Assembly (NCBI GenBank): GCA_958450365.1
Contig: CAUEEP010000910.1
Location: 405,001-469,000, forward strand
Source: Mesorhabditis belari
Taxonomy: Eukaryota > Nematoda > Chromadorea > Rhabditida > Rhabditidae
Direction of reading: 5' to 3'
Length of the DNA: 64,000 nucleotides
Numbering within the stretch: position 1 is the first letter of the stretch; each line of letters begins with the position of its first letter. Both the position numbers and the translations under genes were made by a program. Below, piece by piece: positions 9,191 through 22,000 of the stretch. The notes below the pieces were generated by a model. That model searched no databases. It had not been told where the DNA came from and saw nothing but the letters and a program-made list of their open reading frames with translations.

Positions 9191-10487
9191 CTTGAATGAA
9201 GCGATTCGACCCAACCGTGTGTCAATTGCTTGAACCACCAGCGGAGCCAAGATTCAAGAAAAGATTTTGAAGAAAAATCTTGAATGAAATGAGAAATGAA
9301 AATCTAAATCCTAATGAAAAATCTGAAAAGTTTTCCCAGATCCCAGAAAAGTTTGGTGATTTGCGACGCGCGTTGAGTTGACTCAAAAAACTCGAGTCCT
9401 GCTGGAGTCTGGAGTTCTCCAGACTCCAGACTCCGTTGCTGGAGTCTGGAGTTTTATTTTGCAATTTGCTGTAATACGTATATGAGTTGCCCAAAGGTAT
9501 GCTAAATATGAAAAAATGGAGATTGATTATGCCCCCTTTAAAACATCATCGTAATTATTTGAATAGAGAAGACGGCTCTCCATTCGAAGACTGCCGACAT
9601 CTCGAAATCGGGACTTTCCCGAACTTCTTTTTAGCTAGAATGCAAGATTTGACTCCAGATAGAAGTATTTTAGGCCTGGTAGTGAAATTGGAAACGTAGT
9701 TTTGAAAAAATGAAGATAAGCTTAAAGAAAATCCATTATGGGATCACAGGGATTTTTTGTGAGATTCTCTATTGGAAAGATAGTAACTAAAGACTAATTT
9801 AACTGTTAAAGATGTTTTTGGCACGCTTTAAATCAAGCTCTATCGTTTAGAATAGTTTTTAGCAAATTTTGAAATTTTGTTTTATCTGGAGGACCCTTAC
9901 TCTTTTGGCCGACAGATTTTGGGGGTTAAAAAAAAGACGACTCGGATATTCTATTGGAATATTTATGCCAAGCCATTTCTAGTGATTTTCAGTGATGAAT
10001 TGGTCTTTACAGTATGCTACCGTAACCATCTTATTGCATAGGAGATGTTTCCATTTCAGAGTAAAAAAGACAACCCATCCATTGACCTTTTCGACAAACA
10101 ACCACCGAAAAGGTCAAAATTTTTTGGCTTAATTTTATGACCGAGATCTTCTTAAAGGATTTAAAAGTGATAAGAGTGGCATTCGAAAAGGTTTTCGCGA
10201 AAGCGTCGAGCTCGAGAAGAGTGTCAATGTCTCGACACACCAAAAAAACTGTGTACGTCACAGGAACAAAGGTGGAGATAAAGGGAAATCTTCTCAGATA
10301 ATGGAGGAAATGAGCACAAAATTTACAATTCTTTGTTTCAAAGGCCAAAAATCATCAAAATGCACAAAATGGTTACTGTGCGTGAATGTACCAAAAGATT
10401 ACTGAAATCTTTTGATGCTTCAAGAAGTTTTCCATTTTCGCCATCGTAAATATCTGTGCATTGACATTAGGTTATTGGACATTCATT
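9191..10487. other. Intergenic, no gene seen
   Basis: No coding signal could be supported. A small perfect hairpin built from CTCCAGACTCCAG and its complement lies at about 9415-9450. A frame of about 70 codons at 9487-9699 and one of 105 codons on the minus strand (10348-10031) have no family resemblance or splice context. Confidence 0.5.
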
Positions 10488-10730
10488 AGGCCCCGCCCCT
10501 TTTGCCATTGGCAAAGCTTTGAGCTCAAATATCTTGGTGTTGAGCTTCTTAATTTAAATATTCTTGGTATCATTCGATGCTCCAAGTCCTTCTCTGTCGA
10601 TTGGTACAAAAACTATTGAAATTCGACAACCCAACACCAAGATATTCGACCTCAAGTTTAGATCGTTAATGGCAAAGGAGCGGGGCGCGTATAAAAGGTC
10701 TTTCTGGCTCCGCCCCTTTTGCCAATCTAA
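10488..10730. repeat. GC/TATA foldback element
   Basis: Palindromic repeat of about 240 bp. The arms carry GCCAATGGCAAA-like sequence, then TTTGAGCTCAAATATCTTGG. The centre is an AATTTAAATAnTTnTGGTATC stretch beside CAGAGAAAGACTTGG. One flank reads GGGGCGCGTATAAAAGGTC, a GC box next to a TATA box. Relatives lie at 11228-11438, 25485-25910, 33310-33545 and 42825-43400. Confidence 0.8.
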
Positions 10731-10789
10731 CTTTGAGCTCAAATATTTCAAATATTTTAGAAAGAGTGTGTTTCTATGTTTAAACCCCA

Positions 10790-11700
10790 TTTATGAACTT
10801 ATAAAACACTGTGTACTTTGAGTTCAAAAGTGGAAACACATCCTTTCTAGCACATTGAACTCTTCATCTTGGAAAGACTTTGAAGTGAAGAGTTTGATGC
10901 GCCAGAAAGAGTGTTTCCACGTCTGAATGCAAAGTTGCACTCTTAAAAAAGATTTTGCAGCTTTCTTAGTGATGGAGCTTTTAAGCAGTACCCGTTCCAG
11001 TAAACAAATTGAGGAAAACTCTGAAAACCCGTAAACATTCGACATCTAGCACACCGAAATGCTATAGAAAATGTGAGAGCAATGAAACCTATTCTTTGCT
11101 ATAGTGTTCCAATGATGAATGAGCTCAGTTCAGTGTGCCAGATTTCGAATGTTTACGGCTTTCATCACAAGAGTGTCTGCCTCTTGATTACAGTAAAAGA
11201 GAAGCAGGTTATCGGACATTTGATACGCGCTCAACCCCTTTTGCCATTGGGAATCTAACTTTGGGCTCAAATATCTTGATGTAGAGTTGTTCAATTTAAA
11301 TATTCTTGATCTCATTAGATTTGCCAAGTCTTTCTCTATCGATTGCTGAAAAAAAAACTATTTAAATTGAACGGCCCGACACGAAGATATTTGAGCTCAA
11401 AGTTAGATTGCCAATGGCAAAGTGGACGGGGCGCGTATAAAACTTCCCACAATCATTACTATGACTGTTAAAAATATTCAGTCAATCATTATAGTGTTTT
11501 TCGAGTGATACGTTTTCTAAAAAGTGGATAATTGGGTAAACTATTGTAGCCTTTCCTTTAGATTTTGTTCGATTTGCTTAACTGTATAGGAAGTTGATTA
11601 TGAATTGGAGTCAAAATTAAGTAGAACGGGCAAAATCTTAAGGAAAGGTAATCTGAATGTAGCTTTCTACATTAGCCTCAAAACACGTGCTTGGGATCAT
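10790..11700 (+). repeat. Dispersed ~1-kb repeat, copy A
   Basis: Near-identical inverted partner of 25230-26350 over most of its length, with the GC/TATA foldback at 11228-11438 embedded. Shared landmarks are ACACATCCTTTCTAGCACAT, a segment around CATTCGAAATCTGGCACACT, and AAAAGTGGATAATTGGGTAA. It carries no long frame, so it may be a non-autonomous DNA transposon. Confidence 0.75.
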
Positions 11701-12220
11701 TGCTCAAATCCCGTTTACGAGAAACTTTTTGACTCCACAGACCGACTTTGAGCGCTTCTTTGTGTGAACTCTGATTGTCCGATGCCTCTTCCATTGCAAG
11801 CCACCATTTAAACCCATTAGGAGATAATCATAAATTTTCACAAAAAAAAAAACTCTTTAAATCCCCATTTCCGATAAGGATGGCTTTAAAAAGGCACAAA
11901 ATGCTACGTGAAAAATCAGGAAATCTTTTGGTTTTTGTTGCTTTTGTTTAACAAATGTTTAACAAAAAAAAAAATGTTTAACAATTTTGAGGGAATGATT
12001 AAAATTGACTAGGATTTACTGTGTATTCTCTATACTATGTAAAAGCTAGAACTTTGAGATCATTGAGCTACATTTTTCCGGGTAAAAAGTAGTAGTTTAA
12101 CCTTTTCAAATTGCTATAACTCTTTGAAAAACTCTGATTTAATTCTCGTTTCAAATTTGCTTAGTATAATAACCTTAAATTAGTATAATAACCTTAACAA
12201 AACGAAATTTCAGCAAAGAA

Positions 12221-13991
12221 ATGAGAACTTTGCTCTTGTTGGCGGCTTTCTTCACGATTTCTCTCTCGATCGCCCTTCCACCAAATATGCAAGCCGGTGG
12301 CGGACTCTTCTGTACGGTTTGCACAGAACTCGTTAAGGTGGGTTTGTTGGAATTGACTTTAAAGCTAACTAGGGAACTGCTCCAGCTTAGCATCGACTTG
12401 GGATATGAGACCTAACTCAGAAACGCACAGGAACGCTTTTGAAAGCTGATATTTCAAAAGCTGAGATTCTTTTGTGATCACTGAAAGTTGTTTTCAGCCA
12501 TTTCCAGTTTTCAGCAATTCCCAGAAGCCCTATTTAGCTTTTTACTGTAGCTTTTTATTGTTTGTGAACACTTTAAAACACCTATAAATTGATTTAATTT
12601 GAAAAAAGAAGCAAAAAAAAGCAAAAAGGCTTTGAAAGTGAGGGAATTCGAACGAGGGACAACCAGCAAACCAAACAGGGTCAGCACACAGGGCCAGCAC
12701 ACAGGGCCAGCACACAGGGCCAGCACACAGGGCCAGCACACAGGGCCAGCACACAGGGCCAGCACACAGGGCCAGCACACAGGGCCAGCACACAGGGCCA
12801 GCACACAAAGTTGGACAAAGTTTAAAAACTGAATTTTGTTTCAGCTCGATGAAGAATATCATAGAAAATAGTAGAAAAAAAATAGTAAAAACACTCTCAA
12901 AAGGCTATATTGATGAATTTGAGCCTTTTCAAAGAGTTGAAACATTTTAATTCGGTGCCATTCGGTGAACTGTTCTTAGCGATTCTCTTTTCTTTGCTAT
13001 TTACTAACTCATTTGACTAACTTACTAACTTACTAAGCAGCTTTCTCTCAATTCTCAGCAAAAAATAATTCAGCCTATCGCACCGGTGCCGTTTTTTCAA
13101 AAACTGCTTAAAATTTCAAAAGCATTTCTCTCGAAAACTGGATGCTATGGAGTAAAACTGAAAAACAAATATCCCTTAGAATTTTAAGGTGGCATTTTTG
13201 CGCTAGGTATCATGATTCCAAGCGATTTTTTTTCAAAATTCTCTATGGGGCATTTCCTTTAAAGCCTAATTGCAAGTACGAAGATATGAAAACTTAAAAA
13301 TGACTCCGATTTTCAATTTTAGGATGCCGAAACATCGGGAGAGCAAGATGTGAAAGCCTATCTGACAAAAGAGATCAAAGCTTTCTGTGACACGACTGGC
13401 TTCCTCTCGACAACTTGTCAGGCTGCTTTCAATAGTGTAAGTGACTCTCAATAGTGTAAGTAAAATCTATGTACAAACGAACAAGCTATGGCATAACAGT
13501 GGTTACGATAGAGTTCAGTAAAAAAAGAAAGAGCTCAGAAAAAGTACAAAGTCTATTGACTCTGGCTACAGTAACTCTGTCTAGGGCTACAGGAACTCTA
13601 TGACTACAGCAACTCTGTCTAAGGCTACAGGAACTCTAATTCTACAGTAACTCTGTCTAAGGCTACAGTAACTCTATGGCTACAGTAACTCTGTCTAAGG
13701 CTACAGTAACTCTATGGCTACAGTAACTCTATGGCTACAGTAATTCTGTCTAAGGCTACAGGAACTCCAAGACCACAGTAACTCTGTCTAAGGCTACAGT
13801 AACTCTGTCTAAGGCTACAGTAACTCTGTCTACCTTTATGTCACATGTAGCTTGTCTTTAAAGAGTTAAAAACTCAGCAAAAATCCCATCCAGTAGGATT
13901 CATTTTTCTTTAGGTGGTCGACCAATTGTGCACCTACATCAACCAAAAGTTGCCACCAGATGTGTGCTGTCAGAAAGTCGGATTGTGCTAG
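12221..13991 (+). CDS. Saposin-B-domain secreted protein (spp / caenopore-like)
   Basis: Three exons: 12221-12337, 13323-13436 and 13914-13991, all phase 0, giving 102 residues. Residues 1-18 are a signal peptide (MRTLLLLAAFFTISLSIA), and the rest is a single saposin-B domain. The six canonical cysteines are C31, C34, C61, C71, C96 and C102 with family spacing, ending in the usual LPPDVCC..GLC; C83 and C95 are extra. Such small single-domain proteins of nematodes bind or permeabilise membranes and act in intestinal defence or digestion of microbes (family knowledge); the role here is inferred. Intron 2 contains a duplicated AATAGTGTAAGT donor region and a minisatellite. No partner gene is adjacent. 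Confidence 0.93.
12676..12806. repeat. 13-bp minisatellite
   Basis: About ten near-perfect units of CCAGCACACAGGG in the first intron of the saposin gene. It opens all three minus-strand frames for about 100 codons, which explains several spurious cysteine-rich frames. It is preceded by a tRNA-like B-box relic (TTCGAATTCCC on the minus strand) with a TTTTTGCTTTTTTTTGC tail. Confidence 0.95.
13555..13832. repeat. CTACAGTAACTCTGT minisatellite
   Basis: Imperfect tandem units of GGCTACAGTAACTCTGTCTAA and a shorter variant TGGCTACAGTAACTCTA fill the second intron of the saposin gene. Confidence 0.9.
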
Positions 13992-14159
13992 AACTCAAGA
14001 TTATAACAAAATTATTATTATGACAAGCACAAATGTAAATGGAAGTAACCAAAACTTTTTGCATAAAGTAGCACAAGTTATAAATGAATCAAAAGTCATT
14101 CTTCATTGTCTTGTAAGAGATCAAAACTCTAAAATGTTCTTTGGATGCACTGAGTGTTA

Positions 14160-16092
14160 ATAAGAACTTTTTGTTTTGAATGACGTACTTTCAATGATCT
14201 TTTATTTTTATTGACAATCAATTATTTATTGACAATCAAAAAATAGATACGTGTACACGATATTTACATTTCTACGCAAATACAGAGACCGACCTTACAT
14301 GACTTAAACTTACTATTAGTGCGCTCTATTTGACAAGAAACAATATTTGATGAAATCCAGAGGCTCGGGTTTTGAAAAACTGCAAGTGATTTTGATTGCT
14401 TTTTCCAAAGTTAGCATCTTATGTTTCTGACCTCCGTATTCCATGTTTGTCAATACATTATATTCGTTACGTTATAGAAATCGACCTTAGTTAACTCCCT
14501 CACGAGTAACGGAGATCGAGTGCATTGTAGTGTAATGGTTAGCACATTTGCCCGGTAAACGAAAGGTCCCGCACATCGAATCCGCTACTATGGGAAAACA
14601 CTTTTGACTTAAAATCAAAAAGCCGACTTCGGACAATTCTTAGTTGTTGTCCAGACAAGAAAAATCCAAAGTTTGAGAAAAATTTCGATTTTTCCGATTT
14701 TTCTCATATTCACTCCACAAAAACGTGCCAAACGATGTATTACAAAGTTGTAGCCCTGGATTTACTCTCTCTAACGATACCCTTGCCATTTCTCTGCATT
14801 TTGTTTGCGATGAGTTCTGAGGTTTTTTCCGGCGTCACTTTTAGACAAATATAGGGATGAGTGCCCATTGTGTCACGGATTCGATTCCCGGCGGTGCACG
14901 AGTTTTTGATCTGCCCTAGTCCAACTTCCTTATAGAAAAGCAAAACGAGTTAAATTGAGTCCAGCTCTTTTCAACTTTTCTTGAATTTATTCTAATGAAT
15001 TTAAATTAGGCATAAGAATGAGTTTTTGACTTGAAAATGCAATTGATCGATCTTATCATTATCAATTATTGATAAGATTCGCTTTTTTTAGTCATTATCA
15101 AATGTGATAACAATAAAATTGAGAAATAATCGATCTTATCGATCTTATTGAGTGTAAACTTGGGAATTTCTAGGTATACGCTAGGACAAAAGGATATGTG
15201 AGCGTTTGGTTTGATGTTAAGTATAAGATTGTAAAGTTCTAATCCTATAATTGTTATCGAAATCGACACAAAGTGAAATTCTCCGTGTTGGGAGGGGAGA
15301 ATTTACATGAGCACAGATATTGGAATAAGAAATTGAGGATCTTTACGGATCTTAACGGCGGGGGTAGCGATTATCGGCGGGGCCAAGTTTTTGACCAACT
15401 TGTGATCCCACCAACGATTTAGTGAAAGAATAATAAAACTAGCCTTGAGCCTTCTAATTCCTCATCAAAAGAAATCAAAATTGGGTGCTTTACGGTTAAC
15501 GGGAGGGGGAGGGGGTGGTCGAACGATTATCGGGGGCGGGCGAGTTTTTGGTCAACTTGCAGCTAATTTTTGATCATCTTAAACTCGTCAAATCAGGAAG
15601 GCAGCCTGATTTTAGATAGCTTTTTGTTAATCACTTTTGACGAAGCAAATAGTTTCTGAAAGTTGACGTTCTAAGCTATCTAAATCTTTAACAGAAATAA
15701 TATTTTTATGAATCGACATGGTTCTTTCAAATTAGGGGCTATGAAAAATAAAATTAACAATAGAAATATAATTAATTAATAGAGCGACTTTAGTAGAACG
15801 ACCCTCCAAGGGGTTATTGAAAAATAGAGGCACCGGTCGCTCTAATAAAGCATTTACCGTTTCAAAAAAGTTACTTTTCGAAATGAATTCATCTCAAGGA
15901 TCAAAGTACACCTAAAATTAAAGCAATTATTCGAAATCATAGCTCGTTTCCCAATTGAATTCCGCGTTCTTTCAAATATGACAATATTTACTCTATCTCA
16001 AGTGACCTGACCGTAGAAAAGAAAGCAAAGAACTCCTGTTTCAAAATTCAAAAAAGCAGCTGCCTTTTCGAAATTATATTTAACGTTTACAA
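14160..16092. other. Intergenic with tRNA-like relics and GC-rich repeats
   Basis: Between the saposin and channel genes. A degenerate tRNA-like sequence lies at 14521-14594 (A box TAGTGTAATGGTTAGCAC, B box ATCGAATCC). A second B-box half is at 14861-14905 (GGATTCGATTCCC). Related GATTATCGGCGGGG segments occur at about 15340-15400 and 15480-15550. A hairpin of GAGCGACTTTAG and CGGTCGCTC lies at 15781-15842. No gene seen. Confidence 0.6.
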
Positions 16093-19000
16093 ATGATTTT
16101 TTCAAATCTTATTCTGCTGCTGTATTTATTTCGAATTTGTCACACTCAACTCGGCGCAATGTCAGGTGATTTGTCTGCAATTTTCTGCAATGCAGTTTTC
16201 TAAAAGTCTAGAGTTCTTTTGTTTTGTAGCTTTTGCTTTTGACGATTAATGAAAATACAGAAAGCCATTCAAACTATATGAACGTGACGAGCAACTTGTA
16301 CAACGAGCTGTTCATGAAAAGAGCCTACAACAAATACTTGGCGCCAATTCATGGAAATCACAGTGGTTTGCGGGTTTTGTGATTTTAAGTATCGTGCCGA
16401 ATCAAGGCTCACCACTCGATGTAATCTTTGATCTTTACTATCTGAAGTTGATCTCATTGGATGCCGAGAGACAACTCTTGAGCCTTTGTCTTCAGCTAAA
16501 AACGGTGGGATTCGACTGCTGAATTCATTCAAGCTTTAAAAAAAAACTTAAAATTGCTATTTGCAATTACAACTTGCTGATAAAGTTTAATAAAAAAAAT
16601 CAAAAACATGCTTAGCTTGTAAGCGGAAAAAAGCGGAAAATTGAATATCTTTTGGATTTCAAAAAAAGGAATGGGGCAGCTACGCACTGCGACGGAAAAA
16701 GCGGAAAAACGTAGCTGTCCCATTTGTTGACTTTCTCTTTGAAAATTAAATGATGTTCAATTTTTCGTTTTTTTTCCGCCTGCAAGCTTGATGCTTAGAG
16801 AAATTGCTTAGAAAATTGTCCAAAAACTAAATGTCGATCTTTTCAGTTTTGGCAAGATCCAAGACTTTCGTGGAATATGACCGAATTCAGCGGACTCGAC
16901 GACATCTTTGTCGCCGCCGATGTGCTCTGGATTCCGGACACTCAAGTCGGAAATGCGTAAGGAACAAAAACGTCTCATTAAATTAAAAAACAAATTTAAT
17001 CTAAGGGAATTCAATTTCAATTTGCGGTACATTCAACATTTCGGTACAATAACTGAACGTAAGAAAGATGTAGTAGACAGAAAATAATCAAACTAGTCAC
17101 AAGAAAGGGTCAGGAACCCACAACGAACCCAGCATTAGTACAAGATTTAAATTTCGTTTGGAAAAATCTCTGAGTCTGAGATTAGTTAGTGCTAGCTTAA
17201 AGGTAAAGAAAGAATTCAAATCACGCTAAGAAGCTGGAAGAGAATTTCAAGCGTTCGCTATTAAAGAAATATCTAGCGGATTTACAAATGAAATTTTGAG
17301 TCAAAAGAGTCACTTCACGTCACTTTGAGTCACTTCTTCTGGTTGTTGCTGGTCTTGCTGGTCTTGTATTTAAAAGAAACTTTCGATAGCTGGAACATTT
17401 TAGCGCACAGATATGTCTGTTCAAACCTTCAATTCAATTCAATTTCATTAACAAATCAATTCTTCCAGAAAAACTCTCGATTTGATCAAAGCCGACGCGA
17501 CGAGTATGATGCGAATTTTCAGCAATGGCAGTGTCTATTTTCCGACTTTCTACTATACCGAAGTGTCGTGTCCGATACTTGTAAGGGGAGAAAAGTGATT
17601 GACATTGACATTGACATTGACATTGACATTGGCATTGACATTGATTGGCGCATTGACAACCCTTTACCATTTAGATCAACACTTTTCCATTTGACAAGCA
17701 GATCTGCCAGATTCCATTGATGTCGATGACTTTTGATTCGTGAGTGTTTTCTATTTGTAGTAAAAGGCTTGAAGATGGTTATAAAAAGCCACTAGGATCA
17801 ATTTTTCACTAACTACATATTTCAATCAAATTAAAGGAAAAAACTAATCCAAGTATCTCAATTCCGCAAGGGAATGGTAGCCTTGTTAACGAGAAGCGAG
17901 AATGAAACAGAAACGAGAATGAAAACTTATCTTTGAACTTCATTATCTTTGATAATTTAATGAGAATTAATATAGTAATTGTCATTTTTGATATAGTAAT
18001 CGTCATTTTTCAGAGATCACATCAATTTAATTGCACAAGTCGATCCATTTCTCGCTCAATACACAGATAAAAGGGTACGCTTTAAAAACAAATCCAAAGT
18101 GCGCCATAATTGTCGCAACAAGAAAAAGTTCTGATTTTAAGCCAGACGAGAGCAAAAAAAGACAAATTTTAAACTGAATAACATTTATTGTCCATTAACA
18201 ATCATAAATTAATTATCAAATTCGAATCGGCCACCATTAGCTTTGAGCAGGCTCGCAGGCGTTTCGGGAAGGCGTCAGCGGTGGCGACCAAATAGGCTGG
18301 ATCGAACTCTTCCCACACTTCGAAGCTGGATATGCACTTCGAGAAACCGTAGCATGCGGTTGAGATTTGGCCCATACTTTTACTTGTTAAGAAGGCCTTC
18401 AACGGTAAATATCTTTTTATCTGTGAACAAGATATTATGACAGTCGATTCCATTGAAGCGCATCAATAACTGATTTGCCCTCAATTTTCGCTTATTTTTA
18501 GCGGCATTCAAAAGAAGTTGAGCCTTGTTTTTCTTGTAAGCAATAAGTTTTAGCTTATTTTTGAAGATCCGACGCAATGAGGTGCTTGAAATCGCCATCT
18601 TCTTTGCCATTTGTCTTGCCGACTGGTATGGCTTCTTCCGAATTCGGTCCCTCATTCGCTTGATGTTTGTTTTGTGAAAACAGTTGGGGGTTTACCGCTT
18701 CTTGATGCATCAGCAATTGTTCCCGTAGCTTTGTAGCGTTGAATAGTGTAGAAAATGATACTCCTGTCGACTTTAAGACGCTTATAAATCTCCGGCGCCG
18801 AGACTCCTCGCTTGTGCAATTCGATGATCGATTTTCGAGGGGGATTTTCCAGCCATTCTAAAAAACAACACATTTAATACGAAAAAAAGCTTCAATTATA
18901 TTCCAAATATAATAAAAACACAAAAAAAAACCCAGAAATGAAGCTTAAATCAACGAGTTATTGTCCTTTAACGCGCGTGATACCTTGTTGCGAAAATTAT

Positions 19001-22000
19001 AGCGCACCCTGTAGATTTTAAATTTTTTTTTTTAGTTTGTGGCTTCTATTGCAAAATCGGCGGGAAATGCGTTTGGAGTGGTGAACGCGATGATCTCTTG
19101 GGTTAGTTAACACTAGTATCACAAATCTACTATTAGGTTGGTGGATATTCTTCATTTTTTTTAAATTTTTGTTTCCATGCAAAAGAATAAAAAAAACTAA
19201 ACTCATAGATTCTTATTAGAAATAGCTTCAACTTATCGATTCTATTGCTAGTTGCATCTAAAATAATGATGATATAACGACTAAACTATTGGGTTGATGC
19301 ATAAATCTTTAGAATTGTTTTCAAATTTTGATTTTCATAGAAAAAATTCTTTACCAAATTTGTTGCGTCCTAAACTATCAAAAAGATCAATCATTTCTTT
19401 ACAAAATGGCTTTTGAGAGAAAGCTCAAAGCTCGCCTCAACTCGGTAAAATCCCATTTTTATGTAAAATTTGCAATTGCTGTTTTAAAGAAAATGGCTAA
19501 ACGGAGCGTTTTCAAATTTTACAGACTTATGTAATCAAATAAGCTCTATCTTTTTTACTTTGGCACCAAAATAGGTTTGCGTTGAAGAAAGTGTTCAAAT
19601 TGCGACTTTAGTATTGGACCAGTTTTGGGTACTCGCCTTTGCGCCTTTAAAAATCCACAAAAACAACTATTTCCAAGAATTTCTCAAAAGCCATCTTGCA
19701 GAGAAATAATCAAGCTTTTTAATAGTTCAAATCGAAATTTTGCTAGTGGCGGAAGTATTTTTAAACGACGTTTGGAAAAAAAACTGTTGCAGAAAAAAAA
19801 GACTTATGCACTAACCTAATATATTATAATTTTGAAAAGCTGTCTGTCTTTTACCAAGATTTAAGCGCACCAATTGAGTATTTCGATGGGGAATAAGTGT
19901 CATTAGGGGTAATCGGGGGTGGGCAAGACGGGGAAGTGATTAGATTTTCGATTTGGCAACGTTTTTAATGTCTAAAATACGATTTTGTGATATTTGGGCA
20001 CCGACCGTTGCTTTTGGGCGAAATAAGGGAAAACGCGTTATGCTAATTACCCTAGGCAAAGTTCAGTATGCAAATTATACATGGGCACTATAAACTACAA
20101 AAATGGTAAACTGTCACACTACAAACGCTTCTAACTTGCTTCAAATCTGCTGGATTGACTTGATCTATAGCTCAAAAAATAGAGAATCTAAAGAGCTTTC
20201 GAATGGAGTAAAGCACGCCCAAAATATTAACTCTAAAGAAAGTTAACAATGGTTTGTAGTTTGATGGACCGTGTTTGTAATCAAAGCAATCGAGTCTGCT
20301 TCTAACTTGCTTCAAATCTGCCAGATTGACATGATCTATAGCTCAAAAGATAGCTATAGCTTATACTACTAAAAATAAGTAGAAAATTTATACAGCAAGC
20401 TCTAATCAATATAAAATTTACTCTAATCAAAATAAAATGACTATCTCTGACAAAATCTTCCAAATTTCCCATTGGAAAATGCTCTTAAATAACTGTAAAA
20501 ACTAGTTTAAAAGTGAATGAGTCTAAAAAGGATTCTTGAGAGACTTTCTCAAGTAATTGATCAGCAATTGATCAGCAATTGTGATCAGAAATTCAATTTT
20601 AAAACGATTCAAACAATTCGGGTTTCAATTTTGAAACGATAGAAATTTAAAAGAAAGTCTTGGGTTTGAAAAGAACTTAAAGAAGTGAATGCTTATTGTT
20701 AGTTTGTTAGTTAGTTTGTTAGTTTGTTAGTTAGTTTGTTAGTTTGTTAGTTAGTTTGTTAGTTAGTTTGTTAGTTAGTTTGCTTATTTTGTTAGTTAGC
20801 TAGCCGAGTTTGCCGTGAATTTTTCATTTTCCGCCATTTCAATCGAATCAAACAGATTTATGCTTACTGTAAAAAGACCAAATGTTTAACAAGCTCGTCA
20901 TTTTCCTTTCCATCAACTTCTTTTCACTTTCTCAGATCATTTTTCCAAGTTCCAAGTCTAGTTTTCCGTTTCTCTACAAAAAAAAGACTAACAAAATGAA
21001 ACGAACGAATTGTCACACTACAAACGCTTCTAACTTGCTTCAAATCTGCTGGATTGGCATGAGCTATAGCTCAAAAGATAGAGGATCTAAAGAGCTTTCG
21101 AATGGAGTAAAGTAGAGCTAAAGCTGTCAATGCTGAAAAAAGCTACAGTGGTTTGTAGTTTGATGAACCGTGTTTGTCGTCAAAGCCATCGAGTCTGCCT
21201 CTAACTTGCTTCAAATCTGCCGGATTGACATGATCTATAGCTCAAAAAATAAAGGAACTCAAGAGCTTTCGCATGGAACAAAGCACGCCCAAAATATTAA
21301 CTCTAAAGAAAGTTAACAGTGGTTTGTAGTTTGATGGACCGTGTTTGTAGTCGAAGCCATCAAGTCTGCTGCTAACTTGCTTCAAATCTGCCGGATTGAC
21401 ATGATCTATAGCCCAAAAAATAGGGAATATGAGGAGCTTTCGAATGGACTAAAGAGTGCCCAAAATATTTACTCTAAAGAAAGTTACAATGGTTTGTAGC
21501 CTGACTCGATAGCTTCGACTACGCGCGAGTACGGTTCGTTTCGCCTCAGGTTACAAACCACTGTAGCTTTCTTTAGCATAAATATTTTGGAATGTGCTTT
21601 GTTCCATTCGAAAGCTCTTGAGATCCTCTATTTTTTGAGCTATAGATCATGTCAATCCGGCAGTTATAAAGCGAGTTACCAGCAGACTCGATGGCTTCGA
21701 CTACAAACACGGTCCATCAAACTACAAACCACTGTAACTTTCTTTAGCATTGATATTTTGGAATGTGCTTTGTTCCATTCGAAAGCTCTTGAGATCCTCT
21801 ATCCTTTGAGCTGTAGATCTTGTCAATCCGGCAGTTATAAAGCTAGTTAGAAGCGTTTGTAGTTGTAAAAGTAAACCAAAGTTCTTCATTTCTATCCTTT
21901 CAGGGAAATGGTGAATGGGATGTGACCAACATTACCCTCTTCGACTTGGCGATGGGAGAATCGAAAATGGTTGTGATTCATCAAAATAACATCTATAATC

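Noticed and set aside
12511..12862. Cysteine/tryptophan-rich minus-strand frames of about 100 codons
   Set aside because: Produced entirely by the 13-bp minisatellite; they differ by frame but repeat the same unit.
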